This document shows, piece after piece, positions 26,151 through 35,281 of a stretch of 64,000 nucleotides of DNA (positions are counted from its first letter, which is position 1; the number at the start of each line of letters is the position of its first letter). The notes beneath the pieces were generated by a model. It was given only the letters and a program-made list of their open reading frames with translations. It was not told the DNA's origin and made no database searches. Both the position numbers and the translations under genes were made by a program. Where the stretch lies: contig CP073341.1 of NCBI GenBank assembly GCA_018141785.1, positions 3,689,422-3,753,421 of the forward strand, written 5' to 3'. The DNA comes from Candidatus Paraprochloron terpiosi LD05 (GTDB lineage: Bacteria > Cyanobacteriota > Cyanobacteriia > Cyanobacteriales > Prochloraceae).

Positions 26151-27257
26151 CTACACCTTAAAGAACCACCCTCGACGATACATACCGTAAGCCACCAGCC
26201 ACCAAAACAGTAAAGTAGCCAGAGCAAACAATAAAGAACCATTGGCCGGACCCGCCCAGGAAAGGAAAAAATGCTGGTAAATCCAATTGTAAGTACTTAT
26301 CGCCTCCTCCCCAACTCCTACCTTAGTCTTAAACAAAATTTTAATCTCTAATATAGAAGCGATGAAGATAAAAATAGCATTTAATCCCAACACTTCCAAA
26401 GGTTTACCCCAATTACGTTTCCCTCGCACTTCTATTAACTCATAACAAACTGCTAACACCAACAAAGCTATTCCAGCAGTAAAGAGAACGAAGGAACTAG
26501 TCCACAGTTTCTTATTCAGAGGAAACCCAACATTCCACACCAACCCCATAACAGAACTACTTAAACCAAAGATAGCCAAATTAATACTCGTGGTACTATT
26601 AATAGACTGCTTTCTCAACCACTCCACCGTGAAATAGCCCAACAAAACCGTCACCACAGCAGGAACAGTACTGAATAATCCCTCCGGATCCCCTAGAGAA
26701 TTATAATCATCCCATTTATAGAGGTGATTTGAAGGAATAATGAGGCGATCTATATAAGCGCCAAAATTTCCCACCCGAGTTAAATTACCCGCCCCATACT
26801 CAGGAACAGGAATGAAAGTCATAGCTAACCAATACCCTAACAACAAAACTCCCCCTACCAACCACTGTCCCTTTTTTGGTAAATTGAGTATAATGAGAAT
26901 GGTTAACAAATAAGTTAAAGCAATTCTTTGCAGCACCCCCAAAATTCTGATACTCTCGAAGTCATAGTTCCAAAAGCCATTTAAAAACAATCCCAACCCA
27001 AATAAAATAACAGTACGACGTGCAATGGGCCAGTAAATACCATCGTACTTGCGCACCGAGAAAGGAATCGCCCCTCCCACAATAAAGAGAAAGAAGGGAA
27101 ATATCAAATCCGCAAAAGTACAGCCATTCCAGTCTGCGTGTTTTATCCAAGTATAGGCAGATTCTTCCAATCCAGCTTTGTTGACCAAAATCATCCCAGC
27201 GATGGTAAGTCCTCTAAATGCGTCGAGAGAACTCAGACGTTGTTTCTTATTATTCAT
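26151..27257 (-). CDS. Heparan-alpha-glucosaminide N-acetyltransferase-like membrane acyltransferase (COG4299)
   Basis: A 368-residue polytopic membrane protein. The N-terminus LSSLDAFRGLTIAGMILVN, followed by FADLIFPFFLFIVGGAIPFS, is the hallmark of the NagX/HGSNAT-like acyltransferase family. About ten hydrophobic segments follow. It probably acylates a cell-envelope sugar, substrate unknown. The start overlaps the end of the DUF3082 gene by 4 nt, so it is the last gene of an ispE-DUF3082 operon. Confidence 0.85.
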   Translation of the reverse strand: MNNKKQRLSSLDAFRGLTIAGMILVNKAGLEESAYTWIKHADWNGCTFADLIFPFFLFIVGGAIPFSVRKYDGIYWPIARRTVILFGLGLFLNGFWNYDFESIRILGVLQRIALTYLLTILIILNLPKKGQWLVGGVLLLGYWLAMTFIPVPEYGAGNLTRVGNFGAYIDRLIIPSNHLYKWDDYNSLGDPEGLFSTVPAVVTVLLGYFTVEWLRKQSINSTTSINLAIFGLSSSVMGLVWNVGFPLNKKLWTSSFVLFTAGIALLVLAVCYELIEVRGKRNWGKPLEVLGLNAIFIFIASILEIKILFKTKVGVGEEAISTYNWIYQHFFLSWAGPANGSLLFALATLLFWWLVAYGMYRRGWFFKV

Positions 27258-27559
27258 TGCTCTTGTGATAAACTTTTAATTCCAATCTGAATACCTAATG
27301 CTACTAAACCCATTGCTGCTAATGCAAAGATAAAGGTAGCCAAGGTAGCCCCCCCTACTACAAGAGTACGGACTGCTATGGCGATATTCATGGTAAATAC
27401 ATTACTGGAAATAACTGGTTTAGCGGCAAAAGTCGCGGCAATATTAGCCGTAAGCCAATAAAGAGCATAAGCGAGAGCACCTGCAATAGTTGCCCCCAAG
27501 AAACACCGTCCAGGACTTATAGTAATACCCTGTTTTTGTTGATCATCATCATTATTCAT
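27254..27559 (-). CDS. DUF3082 membrane protein
   Basis: A 101-residue protein with two hydrophobic segments (GRCFLGATIAGALAYALYWL and LVVGGATLATFIFALAAMGL) and an acidic N-terminus. It matches the cyanobacterial family DUF3082, commonly found after ispE. It overlaps ispE and the acyltransferase gene by 4 nt each (ATGA), which indicates tight translational coupling. Function is unknown. Confidence 0.85.
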   Translation of the reverse strand: MNNDDDQQKQGITISPGRCFLGATIAGALAYALYWLTANIAATFAAKPVISSNVFTMNIAIAVRTLVVGGATLATFIFALAAMGLVALGIQIGIKSLSQEQ

Positions 27560-28467
27560 CTGCGTTTATCTTCTGTGGTTAATAATTCTATCCCAGTACT
27601 AGCAAACTTTGTCACCCAAAAATGCAAATCTGGGTCATTCACTGCTTCCCTAGTTCTTTCCTGCACCAACTTAGCTTGAACTTCCGACTCACAGAGAGCA
27701 AAAACAGTGGGTCCGGAACCAGACATCATTCCAACAACCCCTGCATTAGCAAAAGCCTCCCGCAGTCGTTCTACCGGACCATATTCTGGCAATACTACTT
27801 TCTCCAAGTCATTGTATAAGAGTTTCCCAATGGTTGCCCCATTTTGAGATGTAATAGCTTGTAGCAAAGAACCCATGTCTCCTGAGGAGTCATATTTCCC
27901 CCTAAATTGCTGACGATAGGTTTGATATGCCCAAGGAGTAGAAACTCCCATTCCATCGTACTTACCTAACACCACCCAAAGAGACTCTAAATCGGGAATT
28001 GGGTCTAATTTTTCTCCTCTTCCTGTGGCGATCGCCGTTCCTCCTGACAAGCAAAAAGGAACATCTGAACCTATTTTCCCCCCCAATACTTGCAATTCTG
28101 GCAGAATCAATCCCAAGGACCACAATTGGTTAATTCCCACTAACACCGCTGCTGCATTGCAGGAACCCCCTGCTAAACCTGCTGCTACGGGAATTTGTTT
28201 ATCAATAGTAATCTTAACACCATCAGAACGATTAAATTCCGACTGCATTAACCGAGCAGCTCTATAAGCTAAATTGGTTTCATCTGTTGGTACTTCTGCA
28301 TGGGAACAACTCACGGAAATACCATCCCCTGTTTCCAGTATCAGTCTATCAGCCAGGTCAATGGTTTGGAGAATCATGACCAATTCGTGATAACCATCGG
28401 CTCGGTGTCCAATTATCTCTAAATATAAGTTTATCTTCCCTCGTGCAATTAATTCAATTGAGTCCAT
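27556..28467 (-). CDS. ispE: 4-diphosphocytidyl-2-C-methyl-D-erythritol kinase
   Basis: A 303-residue GHMP kinase of the MEP pathway to isoprenoids, including carotenoids and the chlorophyll phytyl tail. The N-terminal RGKINLYLEIIGHRADGYHE and the glycine-rich ATP site PVAAGLAGGSCNAAAVL (about residues 92-108) are diagnostic, and MMSGSGPTVFAL is the third GHMP motif. The length is normal. It heads the operon. Confidence 0.96.
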   Translation of the reverse strand: MDSIELIARGKINLYLEIIGHRADGYHELVMILQTIDLADRLILETGDGISVSCSHAEVPTDETNLAYRAARLMQSEFNRSDGVKITIDKQIPVAAGLAGGSCNAAAVLVGINQLWSLGLILPELQVLGGKIGSDVPFCLSGGTAIATGRGEKLDPIPDLESLWVVLGKYDGMGVSTPWAYQTYRQQFRGKYDSSGDMGSLLQAITSQNGATIGKLLYNDLEKVVLPEYGPVERLREAFANAGVVGMMSGSGPTVFALCESEVQAKLVQERTREAVNDPDLHFWVTKFASTGIELLTTEDKRR

Positions 28468-28513
28468 TTTTCCTTTTCTCCTCGCAATTATTCTTCTGGG
28501 AAATGGCTGATTA

Positions 28514-28537
28514 GGTAGGCAATGCCCACCCTACAAT
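28514..28537. repeat. Palindromic dispersed repeat (GGCAATGCCCACCCTAC)
   Basis: GTAGGCAATGCCCACCCTAC. Copies at 14826-14848 and 54619-54643. It overlaps the last bases of rsmA. Confidence 0.7.
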
Positions 28538-29334
28538 AAATTACTCAATGCAATCCAATCATGTAGGCTCAAATCTTCACCTCTCCCTTGGGGATTTATT
28601 GCTAATTTTTTCATTAATTCTGTTAACATGATTGGGTCTATTAAAGATTTTAAATTATTTCTTAACATTTTTCGCTTACTGGTAAACCCTAATTTAATTA
28701 TTCTTTCTAAAAGTAGCGGATTTTTAGCAGGGTTAGGAATAGGTCGAGGACGGAGACGTACCACGGCTGAATCTACCTTAGGAGGAGGATAAAAAGCTTG
28801 AGCTGGAACGGAACAAATTAACTCACATTCTGCTAAATACCCTACCCTAAGGGAGAGAGCGCCAAATGCTTTGGTACCTGGTTGGGCAGTCAAGCGATCC
28901 GCCACCTCTTTTTGCACCAGTAAGACAATTAAGTCATAATTGGTTGCGGCGGGTTTGGCAATTGTTCCTAACAACTTCTCCAAAATTGGTCCAGTTATAT
29001 TATAAGGTATATTTGCTACTACCTTCCTAGGATTTTGAAAATTGGGAAAAGGAGACAGGAGAGCATCTAAATCCAAATTGAGAATATCTCCTTGGAGCAG
29101 GAGAAAATTATCTTTACTTCTGAAAAATTGCACCAGCTTTTTACATAAATCTCGGTCAATTTCCACCCCTACCACTGCCTTTACCAAGGGTAAAAGGCGA
29201 CGGGTGAGATTGCCAGTACCGGAACCGATTTCTAAAAGACAATCTCCTGGTTGCAATGCAGCCGCTGCGACGATATTATCTAGTGCTTGTTGGTTGCGCA
29301 GCCAATGCTGCGCAAAACTTTTACGGGGTTTCAT
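28531..29334 (-). CDS. rsmA: 16S rRNA (adenine1518-N6/adenine1519-N6)-dimethyltransferase
   Basis: A 267-residue KsgA-type enzyme that dimethylates two adenines near the 3' end of 16S rRNA. The N-terminus [19 protein letters not shown] is canonical. SAM motif I is [11 protein letters not shown], and motif IV is [10 protein letters not shown]. The start overlaps the 3' end of sir by 14 nt, so it is co-transcribed with it. Confidence 0.96.
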   Translation of the reverse strand: MKPRKSFAQHWLRNQQALDNIVAAAALQPGDCLLEIGSGTGNLTRRLLPLVKAVVGVEIDRDLCKKLVQFFRSKDNFLLLQGDILNLDLDALLSPFPNFQNPRKVVANIPYNITGPILEKLLGTIAKPAATNYDLIVLLVQKEVADRLTAQPGTKAFGALSLRVGYLAECELICSVPAQAFYPPPKVDSAVVRLRPRPIPNPAKNPLLLERIIKLGFTSKRKMLRNNLKSLIDPIMLTELMKKLAINPQGRGEDLSLHDWIALSNLL

Positions 29335-31252
29335 CAGGAATGGCTAAATATGCCTCAAGAACTTCTGTCACTATTTTAGTCATGGGACGGCGCTGCTGGA
29401 CTGACTTTTCTTTGAGGAGTAGGTATAGGTCGTCTGGTATACCCACCCGATGCTGACAGGAACCTTTTGCGGCCTTTTTGTAACTTCCTATCTCATAGTT
29501 AGCCGAAAACTCCCGGAGAGCATCAAAACCGACACGATGGCAAAATACCCCAAAACTCTCCTTTTCTTGGCGATTTTCCTTAAAGTAAACAAAAAGAGGC
29601 TCGAAAAATGCCTCCAAATTTTCTACTGGCATTTTATCTTCATAGGGTTGTGCCAGTTGAGTTTGATTGGGGGAACCTCCCAGCCAAATTTGATATTTTC
29701 CTGGCATACTGCCCACGAAACCCAATTCTGCCATATAGGGGCGAGCGCAACCATTGGGACATCCAGTCATGCGAATCACAAAATGCTCCTTTTTCATTCC
29801 CAGACTTGCTAATAAAACCTCCAAGCGCTTGAGTAGGGAAGGCAGCACCCTTTCCGACTCCGTTATAGCTAAACCACAAGTAGGGAGGGCGGGACAAGCC
29901 ATGGCTGTACGCACAAGACCAGGTATTTTTTTGGGGTTGGTGAAGACATTGTGTGAGTGGAGAATAGCTTCAATTGTATCTTTGTCAGGAGGCTGGATTT
30001 CAGCAAGAATCAGGTTGTGGTTGGGGGTTAGGCGCATGGGCAAATTAAATTGTCCTACTATTTTCCTCAGAGCATTTCTGAGTTGAAAGTCACCTTCATC
30101 TTTAATGCGACCGTTTTCAATAGAAATACCCAGAAATAGCTTGCCATCCCCCTGTTTCTGCCAACCCAGGTAACCTTCATATTGCCAAGATGATAGGGGT
30201 TTGAAGGGAGCAATACTTTTACCAAAGTAACTTTCTACCTGGTGCAAGAACTTTTCTACCCCCCAGTCTTGCAGGAGATATTTCATCCGAGCGTGACGAC
30301 GGTTGTGGCGATCGCCATAGTCTCGTTGAGTAGCCACAATAGCTTTGATCAAGTCGTAAACATCTTCTTTTTCCACATAACCGATCTCATCAGCCATGCG
30401 AGCAAAAGTCTCTTCTTTATTGTGGGTGCGCCCCATACCGCCCCCAGCGAGGACATTAAATCCCGTTAAATCTCCCTCTTCGTCCACTATAACAACTAAA
30501 CTAACATCGTGGGTGTAGACATCAATAGAGTTATCTCCGGGAACGGTGACGCAAATTTTGAATTTACGGGGCATATAATGGGTGCCGTAAATTGGTTCTT
30601 CTTTATCAGGGAAAATAGTCCCGTTACCGTTGCGACTCCGAGCTGCTATTACTTCCGGGTCTTCTTCCCCACTGATAGCTTTTTCCCCATCCAACCAAAT
30701 TTCGTAGTAAGCACCTGTTTGGGGAGTGAGCAGATCTGCTACCTTATCCGCATACTCCCTCGCTATGAGGTATTCGGGGCGATTTTTGTAGGGAGCTGGG
30801 GGAGCCATTACATTGCGATTGACGTCACCGCAAGCCCCTAAAGTAGAACCCATACTCTTAACAATAGCAGCAATAGTCCCTTGGAGATTTTTTTTCAGGA
30901 CGCCGTGAATTTGAAAACCCTGACGGGTTGTAACTCTGAGAGTCTCGTTGCCATATTCTGTTGCCAATCTATCCAGAGTGAGGTATAGTTGAGGCGGGAT
31001 AAATCCCCCCGGACTGCGAGTGCGCAACATGAATTGGTAGTCTTTTTCTTGCCCCTTGATCCGATTATCTCGGTTATCTTGCTGATAAGAGCCATGAAAT
31101 TTGAGGACTTGGATCGCCTCTTCAGTGAAATGAGTAGTATCCTGGTGTAATTCCGTAGCTAGGGGTTCCCGCAAATAGTTACTGCGTTCCTTGATCCCTT
31201 CTAGTTTGGAAACCTTGGAAGTAGGGGTAGGGGTTGCTTGAGTTTGTACCAT
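29321..31252 (-). CDS. sir: Ferredoxin-sulfite reductase
   Basis: A 643-residue enzyme that reduces sulfite to sulfide with electrons from ferredoxin. Siroheme and 4Fe-4S ligands are at [18 protein letters not shown] and [16 protein letters not shown], and both ferrodoxin-like repeats of the nitrite/sulfite reductase family are present. The C-terminal ~40 residues ([20 protein letters not shown]) form an extra helical segment present in some cyanobacterial enzymes. The length is normal. Confidence 0.95.
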   Translation of the reverse strand: MVQTQATPTPTSKVSKLEGIKERSNYLREPLATELHQDTTHFTEEAIQVLKFHGSYQQDNRDNRIKGQEKDYQFMLRTRSPGGFIPPQLYLTLDRLATEYGNETLRVTTRQGFQIHGVLKKNLQGTIAAIVKSMGSTLGACGDVNRNVMAPPAPYKNRPEYLIAREYADKVADLLTPQTGAYYEIWLDGEKAISGEEDPEVIAARSRNGNGTIFPDKEEPIYGTHYMPRKFKICVTVPGDNSIDVYTHDVSLVVIVDEEGDLTGFNVLAGGGMGRTHNKEETFARMADEIGYVEKEDVYDLIKAIVATQRDYGDRHNRRHARMKYLLQDWGVEKFLHQVESYFGKSIAPFKPLSSWQYEGYLGWQKQGDGKLFLGISIENGRIKDEGDFQLRNALRKIVGQFNLPMRLTPNHNLILAEIQPPDKDTIEAILHSHNVFTNPKKIPGLVRTAMACPALPTCGLAITESERVLPSLLKRLEVLLASLGMKKEHFVIRMTGCPNGCARPYMAELGFVGSMPGKYQIWLGGSPNQTQLAQPYEDKMPVENLEAFFEPLFVYFKENRQEKESFGVFCHRVGFDALREFSANYEIGSYKKAAKGSCQHRVGIPDDLYLLLKEKSVQQRRPMTKIVTEVLEAYLAIPDETP

Positions 31253-31328
31253 CTATTTAAATCCTGACAAGGTGCGGAAGTTCGATCGTATTGTATCTTA
31301 TCCAATCCCCTCTCGATCCGCAAAAGCG

Positions 31329-31694
31329 CTATAATTCTTCTGCCTTGTAGGTATAGAAGTTGTAAAATACCCCCACTGTCTCGAAATGGTAACTGGGTAA
31401 AGAAGGATGAAGGGATAGATCGGTAGAATAGATGCTGAAGAAGAGGAAATTCTTGCGTTCCGTTCCCTGGGAGATAATTCCTCCCATTTGAGGACGCAAC
31501 TCGGCAACTAAAGCATGACACGCACCCTTCAAAGCTCCTACCTGGCTGCATCCCCTTTCTTTCAACTCAAGGTTGAGCTTCTCTACAGCGTACTCTTGAT
31601 AAGCAGTTGACCCCGGATTCGTCAAAATCATCCCAGCGACTGATGCTGTTAATACGGTCCCAAGCACTGCTAGTCCTAACTTCTGGGTTTTCAT
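31329..31694 (-). CDS. DUF4359 protein
   Basis: A 121-residue protein with an N-terminal hydrophobic segment (LGLAVLGTVLTASVAGMILT) that is a signal anchor, followed by a short domain with two cysteines. It fits the cyanobacterial DUF4359 family. Function is unknown. It stands alone upstream of sir, on the same strand, 77 bp away. Confidence 0.75.
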   Translation of the reverse strand: MKTQKLGLAVLGTVLTASVAGMILTNPGSTAYQEYAVEKLNLELKERGCSQVGALKGACHALVAELRPQMGGIISQGTERKNFLFFSIYSTDLSLHPSLPSYHFETVGVFYNFYTYKAEEL

Positions 31695-31795
31695 GGTCCT
31701 CAGTTTTCACCCCTCAAAAACTTTCTTCGAGATTAACCGAGAAAATACTTGTCAACTTGAGAAAAAGATGTTATCTTAGTAAGAGTGAGCAATAT

Positions 31796-31869
31796 GGCGA
31801 GCGTAGCCAAGTGGTTAAGGCAGTGGGTTGTGGTCCCACCACTCGCGGGTTCGATTCCCGTCGTTCGCC
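31796..31869 (+). tRNA. tRNA-His (anticodon GTG)
   Basis: A 74-nt cloverleaf. The 8-bp acceptor stem GGCGAGCG/CGTTCGCC includes the extra G-1 that marks tRNA-His. The anticodon loop TTGTGGT is closed by GTGGG/CCCAC, and the T loop is TTCGATT in GCGGG/CCCGT. The 3' CCA is not encoded. Confidence 0.97.
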
Positions 31870-32142
31870 CTCATGGGATAGGGTGATTGGGGATAGTGTA
31901 CGAGAACCGCTCCCAAACTCCCAAGCTCCCTTACTACCATTCTCTGGGAAATAGGAAAATAGGGGGAAGCAGAAAGTAATTGGGTAGCAGCAGTGGGGTT
32001 GGACAGTCGCTATCCAGATTTAGAATGGGTGGCCAATACTCGCCGCTGGCCTCCGGAAATGAGCATTGTCAAAATTTCTCAACCTTGAACCTTGAATTCG
32101 GTTAAAATGAAAATTTGCTTAGTTTTTTCCTTGGAGGTTTAA

Positions 32143-32448
32143 TTGTCCGAACCGAAATTTATTTTAAAAGTTCTTTGGTTAAATAAAGATGTAGCGTTCG
32201 CCGTGGATCAATTAGTAGGTAAAGGAACCAGTCCCCTCACTGCTTATTTCTTCTGGCCCCGAAATGACGCTTGGCAACAGCTCAAAGAACAGTTAGAAGC
32301 CAAGCACTGGATTGAGGAAGAGGAAAGGATCGACGTCCTTAATAAGGCTACAGAAATAATTAATTACTGGCAAGAAGAGGGTAAAGGTACCAGTCTGGCT
32401 CAAGCCCAAGCTAAATTCCCAGCAATAATTTTTACTGGCAGTAATTGA
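32143..32448 (+). CDS. 30S ribosomal protein PSRP-3 (Ycf65-like)
   Basis: A 101-residue protein of the plastid-specific ribosomal protein 3 family found in cyanobacteria and plastids: [20 protein letters not shown], then [17 protein letters not shown]. The start is TTG 32143, supported by TTGGAGG 6-10 nt upstream. Just upstream (about 31977-32087) an in-frame run containing RYPDLEWVANTRRWPPEM ends in TGA and may be a gene remnant. Confidence 0.92.
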   Translation: MSEPKFILKVLWLNKDVAFAVDQLVGKGTSPLTAYFFWPRNDAWQQLKEQLEAKHWIEEEERIDVLNKATEIINYWQEEGKGTSLAQAQAKFPAIIFTGSN

Positions 32449-32953
32449 TCAATAAAGTTGGAGTAGGGGCAGCATCATAGATTATGTCTCTACTTTATTA
32501 TAGTTATTTGACAACAAAGTAATGTTGCCGAACGTCTCAGTCAATATGCTGGACAGTTGGTGGATTCCAATTGCTTTCGAGAACCGCTGATTTTGGCCAG
32601 TACAATCCCATTGTCAGAAAAAGAATTTGCCTATCATAAGATAGCAAAAGTTTTTTCTTCTTTTAGGCGAGGTGCTCTGGCACTAAAGATTGCTACCCAA
32701 ACAGTTTTTGGCTTATCTAACATATTGGCTAATTTGCTTGTAATCCTCTAATGATAGGCTTTTGGCTAATTCATCTAGACGAATTACTTCTTCAACTTCT
32801 GACTCTTTTTTAATTATTACTTAAGGACATGATATGAATATGGGGGGGTCAAATTTTTGACCCCCCGAAAGCCAATATGTGTCGTCCCCCCCGCCATTAA
32901 TCAATGCCGGGGGCCGGAGTGGCTAACTCTCACTCGCAGTTTTTTCTGGTTTT
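32449..32953. other. Gene-poor region with small ORF remnants
   Basis: 505 bp without a clear gene. On the plus strand about 32519-32640 reads VAERLSQYAGQLVDSNCF and more. On the minus strand 32822-32721 encodes a short KKESEVEEVIRLDELAKSLS segment ending in TAA, with no ATG. Either may be remnants of antitoxin-like genes. Two strong hairpins lie at 32843-32866 and about 32887-32912. Confidence 0.4.
32843..32866. terminator. Strong G/C hairpin, probable terminator
   Basis: GGGGGGTCAAA pairs with TTTGACCCCCC around a 2-nt loop. It is downstream of the broken decarboxylase (minus strand) and of PSRP-3 (plus strand), so it could serve either. A second hairpin with C- and G-runs lies at about 32887-32912. 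Confidence 0.55.
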
Positions 32954-34921
32954 TTAAGAACGAGATTTCTGACGACGACGCTTCTTGAGCCGCTTCAATG
33001 CCTTGCGAGATTGCCGCCCAATACCAGATAGAAGGTTATCTGACGTGGAACCGCCTGCACCTGGCTCATGGCGACTACATTCAACGGGCTTAATCTTGGA
33101 GAAGTCGGAGTAAGGCAAGGGGCAATTTCCGGCATCATCATTCGCTTCGGGAACTGTGCCCGCTTCGATCGCATCCCGCGCTGTCAAAACCAACCGAACC
33201 AGCTCGTCCATCACCAAAGGCGTGACATTGACATTCATGGGAAAGGCTTTCACCGCATAGATGAAACCGGGCTCTATATCCTCATCGTCATAGTCTGTGG
33301 GACGGAAACCGCTGGTATAGCTGATGTACGGTGCGTAGCTTCCTCCATGCAACTGACCATCCCGGTGCCACTGCCAGAGCAGATCGGCTATATCTTGCTG
33401 CAATTTATTATTTGCCTCCAGCTCTTCCTTGGCAGCGGGATCGTTCAATTCTTTGTTGTATTGGGCTTCCGCATCAATTCCATTTTTGTACACCCGGAAT
33501 AGAGTAACAAAACCTGAATCTGTTGCGTTGACACAAACGATAGTTTTCTTGTTAGCAATTACCTCGTGCCGCAGGTAATGTTGCATTTCCAGAATACCCC
33601 CCAGAATCGAGCGGAATCAAAAATAACCCATGAACTTGAGGGTAGCCCAGGCTGCCATAGAGTAGGAGCCGGAACGGGAAACTTCCAGGGTATAAAGACC
33701 GGGGTTGTAGCAGGTGCGAGCTTGAAGATAAGCAGAACCGGGACGACTTAGGAGTTCTTGGAATTTATGCAGGCTGCGAACCATTACCACGCTGCAATTG
33801 TAGGTTGCCCAGCCCGTTTTGTGAAAGTCGCAGCCAATAGCATCGGCGTAAACCACCTTGCTGATGGCTTCATAGTTTTTCTTAATCTCGCACAAAACCT
33901 CTGGAGCAAAGCCCAAGGGATTCGCTGCGAAGTCATACCCTTTGAAAGTGAGCCAAGACCAGCCAATCACGGCATCGGCGTAGATGAGGGGGCGTCCTAC
34001 TCCGTCGGGATGCTTTTCCAGGGGATAGAGTTCATCTACAAGAGTCCTTACCTTGTCTATCGGATCCACGGCAAAGGCATCGGTCGTGCCCATGGTGCAG
34101 ACAATAGCGGCGATGGGCGTACCAGAGAAATGGAAAGATCGCACCACTTCTTCTAGGTGGTTGAAATCCATCGCATTGGTCGCATCATCGGTGTCGATTT
34201 CGATGTAGTTATTCATGCCCAGACCTGTCCAGTCTGTGGAGTTCTGCTTGCAGTAGTGACCCTGTTGAGACACCAGCACCTTGGCATCGGTGCGAATGCC
34301 ATTACAACGGGAGTCCATGCCCAAACAACTGGTTAAGGCGTATTTAATGCCATAAAAATAGCAACCGGATCCGCCAAAGGTGAACAGACCCCCCGCTTCA
34401 TCGGTGGGCCAGCCAATTAGGTCAGCTAGGATAGCAGATGTCTCCATTTCCGTCCGCTCCACATCCCAGGAATATTCCCCTTCAATGATGTTGGGGCTGA
34501 AGACCTGAGTCATCATGGCGGAGATGATGGCAGCGGTGTTGGCAGGAGGGATAACGTTGGGCATCACTAGGGGATGATTCCAGTTGGGCATTCCCCGAAA
34601 GAGATCGGCTGCATCCTGAAGCACTTCTGCCACCGAGGCCATATTTTCCCCCAGTTGGGCTTTGGTAACATTGCCGTAATGGGGGCCGGTAGGGTCGTTT
34701 CCCAGATACCCCGGCGTGCCGGAAGCGCTGGGGGACTGGGGTGGCTTGAGTTGATTGAGATAGCGAATTGCTTCGCCAACCATGTCGGCAAAGGGGTCTA
34801 AGATTGTGGAATAGTAGGTTGGGAAGGCACTGCGCATGTTTTAACGGACATTGGCCCAACGGGGTGCGTTTGCCTGTACGCTACCATCTTCGTTCCACTG
34901 GGCAGAAAATTTAGAGGCCAT
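32954..34921 (-). pseudogene. PLP-dependent group II decarboxylase, one frame with two in-frame stops
   Basis: One frame of 656 codons runs from ATG 34921 (AAGGAG 8 nt upstream) to 32954. TAA is at codon 27 (34843-34841) and TGA at 33619-33617, with no frameshift. The pieces read MASKFSAQWNEDGSVQANAP, then MRSAFPTYYSTILDPFADMV, then after the TGA, FRSILGGILEMQHYLRHEV. The PLP site is YADAIGCDFHKTGWATYN (Schiff-base lysine) and TFGGSGCYFYGIKYA binds phosphate. The two stops could derive from CAA and CGA or GGA by one change each. The basic tail (KALKRLKKRRRQKSRS) is unusual. Substrate is unknown. Confidence 0.85.
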
Positions 34922-35281
34922 TTTTGACTCCTTATTATTTTATTTATCTGTGCCAAAGCCTGGGCTGTCTGAAGCTAAGGCAGCATCCCTGACAGCACAA
35001 GCATTGTTTTCATATAGTATAAGTTTTTTTTGTCACTTCAAAATTAAAGTTATTTTTCTTAACAATTATTTTGTAGAATAGTTAGGCTCTCTCGAACTCA
35101 GGTGTAGTAGTGTTGCAATAGTTTTGGAAGCCTCGCCAATATCCGGTCGCCAAAAGATATTTCCCCATACTGCAATGCGATCAAATTTTGTACCAAAGTC
35201 CCCAGGAAAAGGGAGGGAGCGATGGCCATCGCTCCCTCTAGCTTCCAAATACGGTTTAAAAAAAACCGCTTACAAGATTAA
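34922..35281. other. Spacer between the two decarboxylase genes
   Basis: 360 bp. It holds the Shine-Dalgarno and presumably the promoter of the broken decarboxylase, an A/T-rich stretch at 35015-35075 and the hairpin at 35211-35240. No ORF is supported. Confidence 0.5.
35211..35240 (-). terminator. Probable rho-independent terminator of the intact decarboxylase gene
   Basis: GAGGGAGCGATGG pairs with CCATCGCTCCCTC, a near-perfect palindrome. On the minus strand it is followed by CCTTTTCC. It lies 40-70 bp past the decarboxylase stop. Confidence 0.65.

Noticed and set aside
29321-29334. Overlap of rsmA start and sir end as an assembly artefact
   Set aside because: Both proteins have normal termini, and short overlaps are common within operons.
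33068-33502. Plus-strand ORF opposite the decarboxylase pseudogene
   Set aside because: Shadow of the minus-strand PLP enzyme, no domain or start context.
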